Assembly: GCA_013322215.1 (NCBI GenBank)
Contig: JAAMEZ010000021.1
Location: 248,001-312,000, forward strand
Length of the DNA stretch: 64,000 nt
Direction: 5' to 3'
DNA from: Martinezella rhizogenes
Lineage (GTDB): Bacteria > Pseudomonadota > Alphaproteobacteria > Rhizobiales > Rhizobiaceae
Below, piece after piece: positions 44,341 to 52,800 of this stretch. Position numbers and translations under genes: made by a program. The first letter of the stretch is position 1; every line of letters begins with the position of its first letter. Under the pieces are notes generated by a model, which was given only the letters and a program-made list of their open reading frames with translations, was not told the origin of the DNA and searched no databases.

Positions 44341-44480
44341 TGCTCTCTTCCATCCGGACTATGACCGTCGGCTCCGGCATCTCACCGGATCTGCTGACCC
44401 TTCCGAAAGCTCGGAAGGCGCTCGCGGGCTCGAGGAAACTCCTCATACCGCCGGTGGGGAATTACACCCCGCCCTGAGAA
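44341..44480 (-). ncRNA. FMN riboswitch (RFN element) upstream of ribB
   Basis: Read on the minus strand, the leader contains the conserved RFN blocks in order: CAGGGCGGGGTG, TTCCCCACCGGCGGT, AGCCCGCGAGC, then GATCCGGTGAGA, CCGGAGCCGACGGT, AGTCCGGATG and AAGAGAGCAA. These make the six-helix FMN aptamer. Downstream, ACGCC/GGCGT (44327-44331 and 44312-44316) can form a hairpin that may be part of the expression platform. There is no clear T-run, so control may be at translation or by Rho. Confidence 0.96.
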
Positions 44481-44585
44481 CAAGTGAAAGATAAGGGATC
44501 AACGCCTCATTCCGCAAGAGGCTTTGATCGCCGAATCGTCGAGAATTCGATCCGTCCGATGAACGCACCGTTCCTCATTGTCGAA

Positions 44586-45368
44586 CTACGACATGATCAA
44601 GCCGCCATCGACATTGATCGTCTGGCCGGTGATATAGGCGGCATCGTCACTGGCAAGGAAAGTGACGAGGCCGGCAACATCTTCACCCGACCCAGCCCGT
44701 TTCATCGGAATGCCTTCGACCCATTCCTTCATGAGCTCGCCGGGACCGTAATTGCCGAGCAGCTTGCCCCATGCCTGGTCGTTATAGGCCCACATGTCGG
44801 TTTCGATGATGCCCGGGCAAAAGGCGTTCACGGTAATGCCCTCGGTCGCGACTTCCTTGGCAAGGCTCTGGGTAATGCCGACGACGCCCATCTTCGATGC
44901 CGCATAATGCGGCGTATAGATGAAGCCGTCGCGCGCCTGGCCGGAGGCGGTATTGATGATGCGGCCGCCACGGCCATGCTTGCGCATGCGGGCGATCGCC
45001 TCCTGAGCGCAGAGGAAGACGCCCTTGGTGTTGACGGCCATGACCTTGTCCCATTCGCCCTCGGTCATATCCTCGACGCGAGCGATGGTGATGACGCCGG
45101 CATTCTGGATGGAAACATCGACGGCGCCGAAGGCCGCCTCAGCAGCGTCGTAGAGACCTTTCACACTGGCCTTGTCCGTCACATCGCCGACGAACGAAAT
45201 CGCTTTGCCGCCGTCAGCCTTGATCGCATCGGCGACCGTATGGACGGAATCCTCGTTGGCGGAAACCACCAGGTTGGCGCCCTCGCGGGCAAACCGTTTG
45301 GCGATCGCAGCGCCGATGCCGCGGCTTGCGCCGGTGATGACGACGGTCTTGTTTTCGAAGCGTTGCAT
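44586..45368 (-). CDS. Short-chain dehydrogenase/reductase (polyol dehydrogenase type)
   Basis: A 260-residue classical SDR with NAD motif TGASRGIGAAIA (about 12-23), NAGV, catalytic Ser region NTASGQAR, Tyr and Lys in YAASK, and a C-terminal GQTINVDGG segment. It is last in the minus-strand half of the SorC locus, 77 bp after tpiA. A sugar-alcohol or ketose substrate is likely from context. The ATG has AAAGGAATAG upstream. Confidence 0.88.
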   Translation of the reverse strand: MQRFENKTVVITGASRGIGAAIAKRFAREGANLVVSANEDSVHTVADAIKADGGKAISFVGDVTDKASVKGLYDAAEAAFGAVDVSIQNAGVITIARVEDMTEGEWDKVMAVNTKGVFLCAQEAIARMRKHGRGGRIINTASGQARDGFIYTPHYAASKMGVVGITQSLAKEVATEGITVNAFCPGIIETDMWAYNDQAWGKLLGNYGPGELMKEWVEGIPMKRAGSGEDVAGLVTFLASDDAAYITGQTINVDGGLIMS

Positions 45369-45445
45369 TCTCTATTCCTTTCGCGGTGACAGCCACACCA
45401 GGCGCCGGCTCGAGGGGCCGATCGCCCTGCCTGTTGCTGGCGATT

Positions 45446-46183
45446 TCAAACGGCCGCCGTAATAATCCCGGCAAACTCCGATGCCTTCAGCGATGCGCCT
45501 CCGACGAGAGCGCCATCGACGTTGGAAACGCCGAAGATCGCCTTTGCATTCGACGCCTTGACCGAGCCGCCGTAGAGGATCCTGACGCGAGTTCCATCGT
45601 CTCCCAGCTTCTCGTTAAGCATCTGGCGGATGAACAAATGCACTTTCTCTATCTGCTCGAGGGTCGGAACCAGTCCTGTCCCGATCGCCCATATGGGTTC
45701 ATAGGCGATCGTCGTGTTGGAACTGGTCGCTGTTTCGGGAATCGAGCCTTCAAGCTGAGCACGAACCACCTCGATCGCCCTTCCCTCGTCTCGTTCCGTG
45801 CGCGTCTCGCCGACACAAATGATGCTCGTCAGCCCCGCCCTGTGAACCGCGGCAGCCTTGCCCGCGACTGCGGCATCCATTTCCTTGTAGGCGGAGCGGC
45901 GTTCGGAATGTCCGAGGATGACGAAGCGAGCGCCGATTTCGGCGAGCATCTCGGCGGAAACGTCTCCGGTATAGGCGCCTGCGGCCTGCGCATGGCAATC
46001 CTGTGCGCCGACGGCAATCGTCGAGCCTCCAGCGCATTCGGCCGCCTTTTCCACCAGCGTGAAGGGCGGGCAGACGACGATGTCACATGCCGCCTCGCCC
46101 GTTATTCCCTTCAGCGCCTCGATCTCAGCCAGGGAGGAAGCGAGACCGTTCATTTTCCAGTTGCCGGCAATCAGTTTCTTCAT
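45446..46183 (-). CDS. tpiA: Triose-phosphate isomerase
   Basis: A 245-residue TIM with IAGNWKMN at the start (catalytic Asn and Lys), the His in ILGHSERR, the Glu in IAYEPIWAIGTG and phosphate-binding YGGSVKA. It interconverts dihydroxyacetone phosphate and glyceraldehyde 3-phosphate. As part of a sugar-catabolic operon it is probably an extra copy beside a housekeeping one, comparable to TpiB/EryH in rhizobial and Brucella polyol operons. It starts four bases after the upstream SDR stop. Confidence 0.94.
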   Translation of the reverse strand: MKKLIAGNWKMNGLASSLAEIEALKGITGEAACDIVVCPPFTLVEKAAECAGGSTIAVGAQDCHAQAAGAYTGDVSAEMLAEIGARFVILGHSERRSAYKEMDAAVAGKAAAVHRAGLTSIICVGETRTERDEGRAIEVVRAQLEGSIPETATSSNTTIAYEPIWAIGTGLVPTLEQIEKVHLFIRQMLNEKLGDDGTRVRILYGGSVKASNAKAIFGVSNVDGALVGGASLKASEFAGIITAAV

Positions 46184-46187
46184 CGCA

Positions 46188-46976
46188 TCACCAGCAGCAG
46201 AAGCCGCCATCGACGAGCAGGTCGACGCCCGTCACGAAGCTCGCGGCATTCGACAGTAGGAAGACGGCAGGTCCGACCATCTCATCGACCGTTGCCATAC
46301 GCTGCATCGGAGTCTGCTCCTCGAAGAGCTTGGTCTGATGAACCATTTCCGGGCGTGTATTCATCGGCGTCGCGGTATATCCCGGCGAGATGGTGTTGAC
46401 GCGGATGCCGCGGCCAACCCACTCCATCGCCAGCGACTTCGACATGTGGATCACGCCCGCTTTTGAGGCGTTGTAATGGGCCTGGCTCAGACCCCGATTG
46501 ACGATCACACCCGACATGGAGGCGATGTTGACGATCGATCCGCGTCCGTTTTTCAGCATGGCGCGTGCTTCTGCCTGGCAGGACAGAAAAATGCCCTTCA
46601 GGTTGATGTCCATCAGCGTCTGGTACTGGTCTTCCTCCATCTCCTCCGCAGGATTGGCGTTGGCGATACCGGCGGCGTTAACAGCGAGTGTCAGTGCACC
46701 GAGTTCCGCCTCGGTACGGGCAACCGCCTCCCCGAGAGAGGACTTGCTGGTGACGTCAGCCGCGATCTGGAGGGAGCGACGACCTGCCGCCTCGATATGC
46801 GAGGCCGTGTTCGCCAGGCCATCGTCGGAGCGACGATCAAGAAGCGCTACATCGGCGCCGCATTGAGCAAGGCCGATTGCGATGCGTTGCCCGATCCCGC
46901 TTCCGGCGCCGGTCACGAGCGCGACCTGTCCCTTGAGATCGAAGAGTTTCGGGGCGTTCAGAGTGATGTCGGACAC
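46188..46976 (-). CDS. Short-chain dehydrogenase/reductase (polyol/threitol dehydrogenase-like)
   Basis: A 262-residue SDR with TGAGSGIGQRIA, NAAG, IASMSG, the YNASK catalytic pair and the C-terminus VDGGFCCW, an ending often seen in polyol-type SDRs. The start is GTG at 46976 with AAAGGAAGAG upstream. It lies between the ABC genes and tpiA. Together with the second SDR it could oxidise a sugar alcohol to a ketose that the FGGY kinase phosphorylates. The substrate is not known. Confidence 0.88.
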   Translation of the reverse strand: MSDITLNAPKLFDLKGQVALVTGAGSGIGQRIAIGLAQCGADVALLDRRSDDGLANTASHIEAAGRRSLQIAADVTSKSSLGEAVARTEAELGALTLAVNAAGIANANPAEEMEEDQYQTLMDINLKGIFLSCQAEARAMLKNGRGSIVNIASMSGVIVNRGLSQAHYNASKAGVIHMSKSLAMEWVGRGIRVNTISPGYTATPMNTRPEMVHQTKLFEEQTPMQRMATVDEMVGPAVFLLSNAASFVTGVDLLVDGGFCCW

Positions 46977-46995
46977 CGCTCTTCCTTTCTGTTTG

Positions 46996-47103
46996 TCTAG
47001 AGCGTTTTCGCTTTTCTTCGATCGCGAAAACGCTCTATGTTGTTGTTTCTTTAGGCATTCCAGACGGAAAACCGCTACGCAATTTTCCTGGAAATGCTCT
47101 AGA
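46996..47103. repeat. Intergenic repeat element bounded by TCTAGA (copy A)
   Basis: A 108-bp element with TCTAGA at both ends (46996-47001 and 47098-47103). The left module is a perfect 14-bp stem, TAGAGCGTTTTCGC against GCGAAAACGCTCTA (46998-47011 and 47024-47037). The right module is an imperfect hairpin, GCATTCC near 47055 against GGAAATGC near 47090. Elements of this look are common between genes in rhizobia. Its right end supplies the TAG stop codon of the sugar ATPase gene (47099-47101). Confidence 0.8.
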
Positions 47104-48577
47104 TTGTCGCGAGTTCCATGACCGAGACGTCGTTCGCCTCGTCACGATTGAGAATGCCTGCCTGCTTGCCCTGGGCAAGCACGAGAATTCGGTTGGAGAC
47201 GCCAAGAACCTCCTCAAGATCGGAGCTGACGACGATCACCGCGACACCCTGTTTCGCCAGGTTCACGATGATGTCGTAGATGCCGGCTCTGGCGCCGACA
47301 TCGATGCCCCGGGTCGGTTCATCAAGGACGACGACCTTGGGGTCGCGCATCAGCCACTTCGCGATGACGACCTTTTGCTGGTTGCCGCCCGACAGGTCGG
47401 ACGCATATTGCTCGGCCCGGCCCTTGACGCCGAACTTCGCCACCGCCTTCTCGGCAAAGGCGCGCTTGACGCGCGATGTGATCCAACGTCCGCCGAGCTT
47501 GTCGAGATTGGCGTAGATGATGTTCTCGCTGATGCGATGACCGACGACGAGACCCTGTTCCTTGCGATCCTCGGGCACCATGACGATGCCCTTTGCGATC
47601 GCATCCGCCGGATCGCGAAGCTTGAGCTCCTTGCCCTCCAGCTTGATCGAACCGGCGCTGATCGGATCGGCCCCCGAAATGGCACGCACGAGTTCCGTGC
47701 GGCCGGCACCAACCAACCCGGCAATACCGAGAATTTCACCGGCCCGAACGTCGAACGTCACATCCCGAAATGAACCGTCGGGAGAAGTCAGCCCATTGAC
47801 CTGTAGTACCGCCCGGTCCGTCGGCTCGGGAAGAGCCGGGAACATCCGGTCAAGCGAACGGCCAACCATGCTTTCGACGATGGTGCGAACGGGCGTCGCA
47901 CTGTCGGCAAACTCCTGGACGCGCTCGCCATCGCGCAGGACGACGATGCGGTCGGTGATCTGCTTGATCTCCTCCATGCGATGCGAAATGTAGACAATGC
48001 CGACGCCTTCGGACCGAAGCTTTCTTACCTGCTCGAACAGGGCCTCGGTCTCCGCACCGCCGAGCGCCGCGGTCGGTTCGTCGAGGATCAGCAGCTTGGC
48101 ATTGAGCGCCAATGCCTTGGCGATTTCGATAAGCTGCTGGTTGGCCGTCGACAGGCCCGCGACCTTGCGCGTCGCCGGAATATGCAGATTCAGGCGCGCA
48201 AGCTGTTCCTGCGCACGCCGGACCATCTGGGGGCGATCAACGGCGCCATTCTTCATCGGCCACCGCCCGATGAAGACATTTTCGGCGATCGAAAGATGCG
48301 GCAGGAGCTGCAATTCCTGATGGATCAGGACGACACCCTTGTCGATCGCGTCGCGCGGGGTGGCCGGGGCATAAGGCTGCCCCAGCCATGTCATTGTTCC
48401 CTCGGAGGGCGTGCGTGACCCGGCGATAATGCCCGACAATGTCGACTTACCGGCGCCGTTTTCGCCGAGGAGAGCGACCACCTCACCCGGATAGACATCA
48501 AGGCTGACATTCTTCAGCACCTGAAGCGGTCCGTAGCGCTTGGATATGCCTCTCAGGGAAAGAACGGGCTCAGTCAC
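47099..48577 (-). CDS. Sugar ABC transporter ATPase, RbsA family (two ABC domains)
   Basis: The 492-residue protein has two ABC domains. Domain 1 has Walker A GENGAGKST and Walker B LLILDEPTAAL. Domain 2 has the degenerate Walker A GLVGAGRTE normal for RbsA-type proteins, signature LSGGNQQKVVIAKWL and Walker B VVVLDEPTRGIDVGA. The GTG start at 48577 is chosen for its GAGGAGGT ribosome site. It energises uptake by the neighbouring binding protein and permease. The stop codon is donated by the adjoining repeat element. Confidence 0.94.
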   Translation of the reverse strand: MTEPVLSLRGISKRYGPLQVLKNVSLDVYPGEVVALLGENGAGKSTLSGIIAGSRTPSEGTMTWLGQPYAPATPRDAIDKGVVLIHQELQLLPHLSIAENVFIGRWPMKNGAVDRPQMVRRAQEQLARLNLHIPATRKVAGLSTANQQLIEIAKALALNAKLLILDEPTAALGGAETEALFEQVRKLRSEGVGIVYISHRMEEIKQITDRIVVLRDGERVQEFADSATPVRTIVESMVGRSLDRMFPALPEPTDRAVLQVNGLTSPDGSFRDVTFDVRAGEILGIAGLVGAGRTELVRAISGADPISAGSIKLEGKELKLRDPADAIAKGIVMVPEDRKEQGLVVGHRISENIIYANLDKLGGRWITSRVKRAFAEKAVAKFGVKGRAEQYASDLSGGNQQKVVIAKWLMRDPKVVVLDEPTRGIDVGARAGIYDIIVNLAKQGVAVIVVSSDLEEVLGVSNRILVLAQGKQAGILNRDEANDVSVMELATI

Positions 48578-48605
48578 GGCACACCTCCTCAAGATTTCAG
48601 GACGA

Positions 48606-49535
48606 TTACGGATGGTTGGCGATAAAGCCGGCCACGTTTTCCTTGGTCGTCAGCGTGGCGTCCATGAGCTGCACTGCGGGCACCTTCTCGCCGGCGACGA
48701 GCTTGACGGCATTGGCGACCGCATCGCGGCCCATCTTCTGCGTCTGCTGTGTCGCGGTGACGTCGAAGACACCCTTGCTGAGTGCTTCGAGAGCGGCGGT
48801 GTCACCATCAAAGCCGCCGACAACGATCTTCTGGGATGGGTTAGCAACCTTGATCGCCTGTGCTGCGCCGAGTGCAAGCGCGTCGGCCTGAGCAAACACG
48901 ATCGATACGTCGGGATTTGCCTGCAGCATGTTCTGCATGATCTGGAATCCCTCGTCCTGGGCCCACATGTTGGAATACTGCTCGGCAACCACCTTCACGC
49001 CGGGATTCGCCTTCAGCGATTCAGCGCAACCCTTGCTGCGGTCGACTTCAGGCGTCGTGCCTTTCTGGCCGTGAATGATGACCATCTTGCCCTTGCCGCC
49101 GGCTTGTTTGAGGATGTAGTCGCAAACGGCCTTGGCGGATGCGACGGAATCCGTTGCAAGGAAGGTGTCGCCGGGGGCGCCGTCGGCGTTGCGGTCGACG
49201 TTGACGACCGGAATACCGGCATTCTTGGCAAGCTTTACGGGAACGCTTGCCGCCGCAGCACCGGCCGGAATATAGATCAAGGCATCGATGTTCTGGGTCA
49301 GCAGATCCTGGATCTGGTTGATCTGGGTCGGGCCGTCGCCCTTGGCATCCACGGTAACCACCTGGATGCCGCGCTTCTTGGCTTCATCCTCGACGGACTG
49401 CTTGATCTGGTTGAAGAAGTTTGCCTGCAGGTTTGCAACAGCCAGACCGATCTTCTTGGTGTCTTTTGCCTGAACAGAACCCAATGACATCGCAAGCACG
49501 GCGGCCGAGGCCAGAAGAATGCGCGCAAATTTCAT
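48606..49535 (-). CDS. Sugar ABC transporter binding protein, RbsB family
   Basis: The 309-residue precursor has a Sec signal peptide (FARILLASAAVLAMSLGSVQA, cleavage before KDTKK). The mature part is a Peripla_BP_4 domain with LAVANLQANFFNQIKQSVEDEA, QNIDALIYIPAG, VVNVDRNADG and IVVGGFDGD. The ATG at 49535 follows AAAGGAGG. It is the receptor for the ribose-type importer; the sugar or polyol is not evident from sequence. Confidence 0.92.
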   Translation of the reverse strand: MKFARILLASAAVLAMSLGSVQAKDTKKIGLAVANLQANFFNQIKQSVEDEAKKRGIQVVTVDAKGDGPTQINQIQDLLTQNIDALIYIPAGAAAASVPVKLAKNAGIPVVNVDRNADGAPGDTFLATDSVASAKAVCDYILKQAGGKGKMVIIHGQKGTTPEVDRSKGCAESLKANPGVKVVAEQYSNMWAQDEGFQIMQNMLQANPDVSIVFAQADALALGAAQAIKVANPSQKIVVGGFDGDTAALEALSKGVFDVTATQQTQKMGRDAVANAVKLVAGEKVPAVQLMDATLTTKENVAGFIANHP

Positions 49536-49652
49536 TTTATTTCCTCCTTTTTTAAGTGAACCCTTGGGTACGTCCTCCCCCTTGGGCATGTGATCCGCTC
49601 CAAACCTCTCGGAGAGGAACTGGTAAAGGTCCGCCGAACGGGGACCTGAATG

Positions 49653-50633
49653 TCAGGCCCGCCGCCTACGGATCGTTTCCGCGCCGACCGCAAGTACGAT
49701 GACGATGCCGATGATGACCTGCTGCAGGAATGGCGAGACATTGAGCAAGTTGAGACCGTTGCGCAGAACGCCGATGATCAGGACACCGATGAGCGTGCCG
49801 CCAATGCCGCCAGATCCGCCGGAAAGAGAGGTGCCACCAATGACGACGGCTGCAATCGTGTCGAGCTCGTAACCAAAGCCGCTCGACGGCTGAACAGAGT
49901 CGAGACGCGCCGCCAGCACGATACCGGCCAGACCGGCCAGCACCGCGCTTGCGACATAGACGGCGATCGTCACGAGCTGGACATTGATGCCGGCGAGACG
50001 AGCAACTTCCGGATTGCCGCCCACGGCATAGAGCATGCGCCCCTCGGAGCGGAAGTGCAGGAACACCCAGGCCACGGCGACAACCGCCAGCATCAGGAAA
50101 ACCGTCGCGGTCAGCACGCCGAAATGCCGATCGATCGCGAGCATCATGAACCAATCGGGAAATCCGACGATCTGCTGCCCGTCCGTGATCATGTTCGCGA
50201 CGCCGCGTGCGGCCGACATCATCGCCAGCGTCGCAATAAAGGCCGGAACCCGGAACAAGGTCACGAGAAGTCCGACGATCAGTCCGCTGACCGCGGAAGC
50301 GACGAGCGCGACTGCAATTCCCGCGACAAGCGGCAGGCCGGCAATATTTGCCGTCCAGCCCATGACCATCATGGCCAGCGCAAGGACCGAACCAACCGAA
50401 AGATCGATGCCGCCGATCAGGATGACGAAGGTCATGCCGACGGCCATGATCCCAAGCACGGTGATCTGATCGAGAATGTTGAGGCCGTTGCGGAGCGAGA
50501 GAAACGCATCGGTGCTGAGGCTCAGGAAAACGCAAAGAGCAAGCAAGCCAACAAGGGGTCCAGTAGCGCCGGTGAGCTTTTTCAGCCACGTCACGGACGG
50601 ACGGCTCTGTTCATTGACGTCGATCGCCACCAT
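49653..50633 (-). CDS. Sugar ABC transporter permease, RbsC family
   Basis: A 326-residue permease with about ten hydrophobic segments and the RbsC family stretches ITVLGIMAVGMTFVILIGGIDLSVGSVLAL, YAVGGNPEVARLAGINV and GGTSLSGGSGGIGGTLIGVLIIGVL. GGGAGGA abuts two consecutive ATGs (50636, 50633), so the second ATG or the GTG at 50630 may be used. It is the first gene of the minus-strand unit, under a promoter at about 50722-50748 with a SorC-type site just downstream. Confidence 0.92.
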   Translation of the reverse strand: MVAIDVNEQSRPSVTWLKKLTGATGPLVGLLALCVFLSLSTDAFLSLRNGLNILDQITVLGIMAVGMTFVILIGGIDLSVGSVLALAMMVMGWTANIAGLPLVAGIAVALVASAVSGLIVGLLVTLFRVPAFIATLAMMSAARGVANMITDGQQIVGFPDWFMMLAIDRHFGVLTATVFLMLAVVAVAWVFLHFRSEGRMLYAVGGNPEVARLAGINVQLVTIAVYVASAVLAGLAGIVLAARLDSVQPSSGFGYELDTIAAVVIGGTSLSGGSGGIGGTLIGVLIIGVLRNGLNLLNVSPFLQQVIIGIVIVLAVGAETIRRRRA

Positions 50634-50690
50634 CATTCCTCCCAGGGACCTGAGGCTAGCGGCCATGCCTGGCGGCTAGGTTTTCAAGCT

Positions 50691-50748
50691 AGAATATTTA
50701 TTCACATATGCTGGAAAATTCATTATCAACTCACCTAGGCGCTGTCAA
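50691..50748 (-). promoter_or_regulatory. Promoter and SorC-type operator of the sugar transporter unit
   Basis: On the minus strand TTGACA (complement of 50743-50748) and GATAAT (complement of 50722-50727) are 15 bases apart. The palindrome-like AGAATATTTATTCACA (50691-50706) lies just downstream, about where transcription starts. It differs by one base from the site at 50831-50846. Confidence 0.65.
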
Positions 50749-50793
50749 CCGAGTCTTTTCGGCCTGTTTTGCCAACAACTCATCCGTGGGGGC

Positions 50794-50846
50794 TTGACTA
50801 ACGATCTTCCTGTGCAAAAATATAAATAGATGAATATTTATTCACA
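50794..50846 (+). promoter_or_regulatory. Promoter and SorC-type operator of the transketolase unit
   Basis: TTGACT (50794-50799) is followed by an AT-rich -10 region around 50818-50826. TGAATA-TT-TATTCA (50831-50844) is a perfect inverted repeat covering the expected transcription start. Because the ATG at 50830 would be at the very 5' end, translation more likely begins at 50857. Confidence 0.65.
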
Positions 50847-50856
50847 CGAGGAAATG

Positions 50857-51666
50857 ATGGAGCCTTCCGAACTTGAACGTATTGCTCGTCAGATACGTCT
50901 GCGAGACCTCCAGGCAGTCTACGAGGCAGGTGCCGGACATATTGGTGGCGAGATGTCTGTAATCGACCTTCTGGCCGCGCTGTACTTCCGCGTCCTGCGT
51001 ATCTGGCCGGATCAGCCGAAACATCCTGATCGGGACAGGTTCGTGCTTTCGAAGGGACATACCGCATGCGCGCTCTATGTCACGCTGGCAAAACGCGGCT
51101 TCATTCCGGAAGACGAAATCTCGACGTTCCTGAAGCCGCATTCGAGGCTCAATGGCCACCCCAATTGCAACAAGGTACCGGGCGTCGAAACCAATACCGG
51201 TCCCTTGGGGCACGGCCTGCCGGTCGCGGTCGGCATGGCCAAGGCAGCCAAGCTGTCAGGCGCCGGCTACCATACCTATGTCATCACCGGCGACGGCGAG
51301 ATGCAGGAGGGCTCAAATTGGGAAGCGATCATGGCCGCCGCACAGTTCCGGCTTGATAACCTGACCCTGATTGTCGACCATAATCGGTTCCAGCAGGGGG
51401 CGGCACTTTCGGATACGAACGACATCGCGCCGCTTCGCCCGAAGCTCGAAGCCTTTGGCTGGGACGTCAGCGAAATCGACGGCAACAATATGCATGAGGT
51501 CGTCCCCGCCCTCGAACACCGGAGCGATCGCCCCCATTGCATCGTGGCCCATACCAACAAGGGGCACGGAATCTCCTTCATGCAGGATCGTGTCGACTGG
51601 CATCACAAGGTTCCGAACAAGGAACAATACGAAGTCGCATTGGCAGAATTGTCGGAGGCACTCTAA
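50857..51666 (+). CDS. Transketolase, N-terminal (TPP-binding) subunit
   Basis: A 269-residue protein covering only the first transketolase domain: GAGHIGGEMSVIDLLAALYF, SKGHTACALY, GPLGHGLPVAVGMA and the TPP/metal motif GDGEMQEGSNWEA (Asp about 146) ending at VDHNRFQ. The second half is encoded by the next gene, whose ATG overlaps the TAA. Split transketolases are known, including one acting on apulose 4-phosphate in D-apiose catabolism. The start at 50857 is chosen over 50830 because the AGGA site and operator lie between them. Confidence 0.92.
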   Translation: MEPSELERIARQIRLRDLQAVYEAGAGHIGGEMSVIDLLAALYFRVLRIWPDQPKHPDRDRFVLSKGHTACALYVTLAKRGFIPEDEISTFLKPHSRLNGHPNCNKVPGVETNTGPLGHGLPVAVGMAKAAKLSGAGYHTYVITGDGEMQEGSNWEAIMAAAQFRLDNLTLIVDHNRFQQGAALSDTNDIAPLRPKLEAFGWDVSEIDGNNMHEVVPALEHRSDRPHCIVAHTNKGHGISFMQDRVDWHHKVPNKEQYEVALAELSEAL

Positions 51667-52622
51667 TGAACGCGTCTGTGAATGCACCCAAGCTCCATGA
51701 CTGCCGAGACGCTTTCGCATCGACGCTCGAACGCCTCGCCGCCGAGAATGAAACGATCGTGGCCGTCTGTAACGATTCGGTCGGATCTTCGAAGCTCGGC
51801 GGCTTCAAGTCGAAATTTCCCGACCGCCTGGTCAATGTCGGCATTGCCGAACAGAACATGGTCGGCGTCGGCGCGGGCCTGGCCAATGGCGGACGCCTCC
51901 CCTATGTCTGCGGTGCTTCGCCGTTCCTCACGGGTAGATCGCTCGAGCAGATCAAGGCCGACATCTCCTACTCGAATGCCAACGTCAAGCTCGTCGGCAT
52001 TTCGTCCGGAATGGCCTATGGCGAGCTCGGTCCGACCCATCACTCGATCGAGGATTTCGCCTGGACGCGCGTTCTGCCCAACCTTCCGGTGATCGCGCCC
52101 TGCGACCGTATCGAGACGGCAGCTGCGGTGGAATGGACGGCAAGCTACAATGGCCCTTGCTTCCTGCGCCTGTCGCGCGTCGGCGTACCCGATCTCCTGC
52201 CGGAAGGGCACAAGTTCGAGCTTGGAAAGGCCAATCTCCTGCGGCAAGGCTCCGATGTCACGCTCATCGCAAACGGAACTCTGACCCATCGCATGATGCA
52301 GGCCGCCGATATCCTCGCGCAGCGCGGCATCAAGGCCAGGGTGCTCAATCTCGCCACGGTTCGTCCGATCGACGAGGATGCCATCATTGCGGCCGCCAAG
52401 GAAACCGGCGCGATCGTGACGGCGGAGGAGCATTCGATCTTTGGCGGGCTGGGATCGGCCGTGGCCGAAGTTGTGGTCGACAATGCCCCGGTTCCGATGA
52501 CCCGCCTCGGCGTTCCCGGCATCTACGCGCCGACCGGCTCGGCCGAGTTCCTGCTCGACGAATTCGGCATGGCCCCGTCGGCTATTGCGGACGCCGCGCA
52601 AGCACTTATCAAGCGCAAGTAG
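51666..52622 (+). CDS. Transketolase, C-terminal (pyrimidine-binding) subunit
   Basis: The 318-residue partner has the transketolase pyrimidine domain, with the catalytic Glu in VGIAEQNMVGVGAGLA, GPTHHSIEDFAW, and the C-terminal domain ARVLNLATVRPIDEDAI and EEHSIFGGLGSAVAE. It starts on the last base of the upstream stop codon (TAATG). The two subunits together form an alpha2beta2-type transketolase. The preferred ketose phosphate cannot be read from sequence. Confidence 0.93.
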   Translation: MNASVNAPKLHDCRDAFASTLERLAAENETIVAVCNDSVGSSKLGGFKSKFPDRLVNVGIAEQNMVGVGAGLANGGRLPYVCGASPFLTGRSLEQIKADISYSNANVKLVGISSGMAYGELGPTHHSIEDFAWTRVLPNLPVIAPCDRIETAAAVEWTASYNGPCFLRLSRVGVPDLLPEGHKFELGKANLLRQGSDVTLIANGTLTHRMMQAADILAQRGIKARVLNLATVRPIDEDAIIAAAKETGAIVTAEEHSIFGGLGSAVAEVVVDNAPVPMTRLGVPGIYAPTGSAEFLLDEFGMAPSAIADAAQALIKRK

Positions 52623-52641
52623 GCAAACAGCACGCATTCAA

Positions 52642-52666
52642 GCCTGGGCGGCTTGCCGCCCCGGCC
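52642..52666 (+). terminator. GC-rich hairpin after the transketolase genes
   Basis: GCC-T-GGGCGGC (52642-52652) pairs with GCCGCCC-C-GGC (52655-52665) around a two-base TT gap that would open to a small loop. TTGTCGTT follows. It may reduce read-through into the kinase gene. Confidence 0.55.
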
Positions 52667-52672
52667 TTGTCG

Positions 52673-52726
52673 TTAGAGCCGGATGATTTTAGGTCGAATC
52701 GGCCTAAAATCTGAATCCGCTCTAGA
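52673..52726. repeat. Intergenic palindromic repeat element (copy C, second type)
   Basis: GATTTTAGG (52685-52693) and CCTAAAATC (52703-52711) form the core stem, flanked by AGAGC and GGAT on the left and ATCC and GCTCT on the right. The right end is TCTAGA (52721-52726). It resembles a short palindromic repeat type common between rhizobial genes and differs in sequence from copies A and B. Confidence 0.7.
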
Positions 52727-52800
52727 ATCACAGAAGTAGAGCAAGATGTCGCTCGAGCACCGCTCACACGTTTCGGCGTCATGCTCTGGTGGAGGATATA

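Noticed and set aside
50830..50856. ATG at 50830 as start of the transketolase N-terminal subunit
   Set aside because: It would place the operator palindrome inside the coding region at the expected transcription start and has no ribosome site; the ATG at 50857 follows an AGGA.
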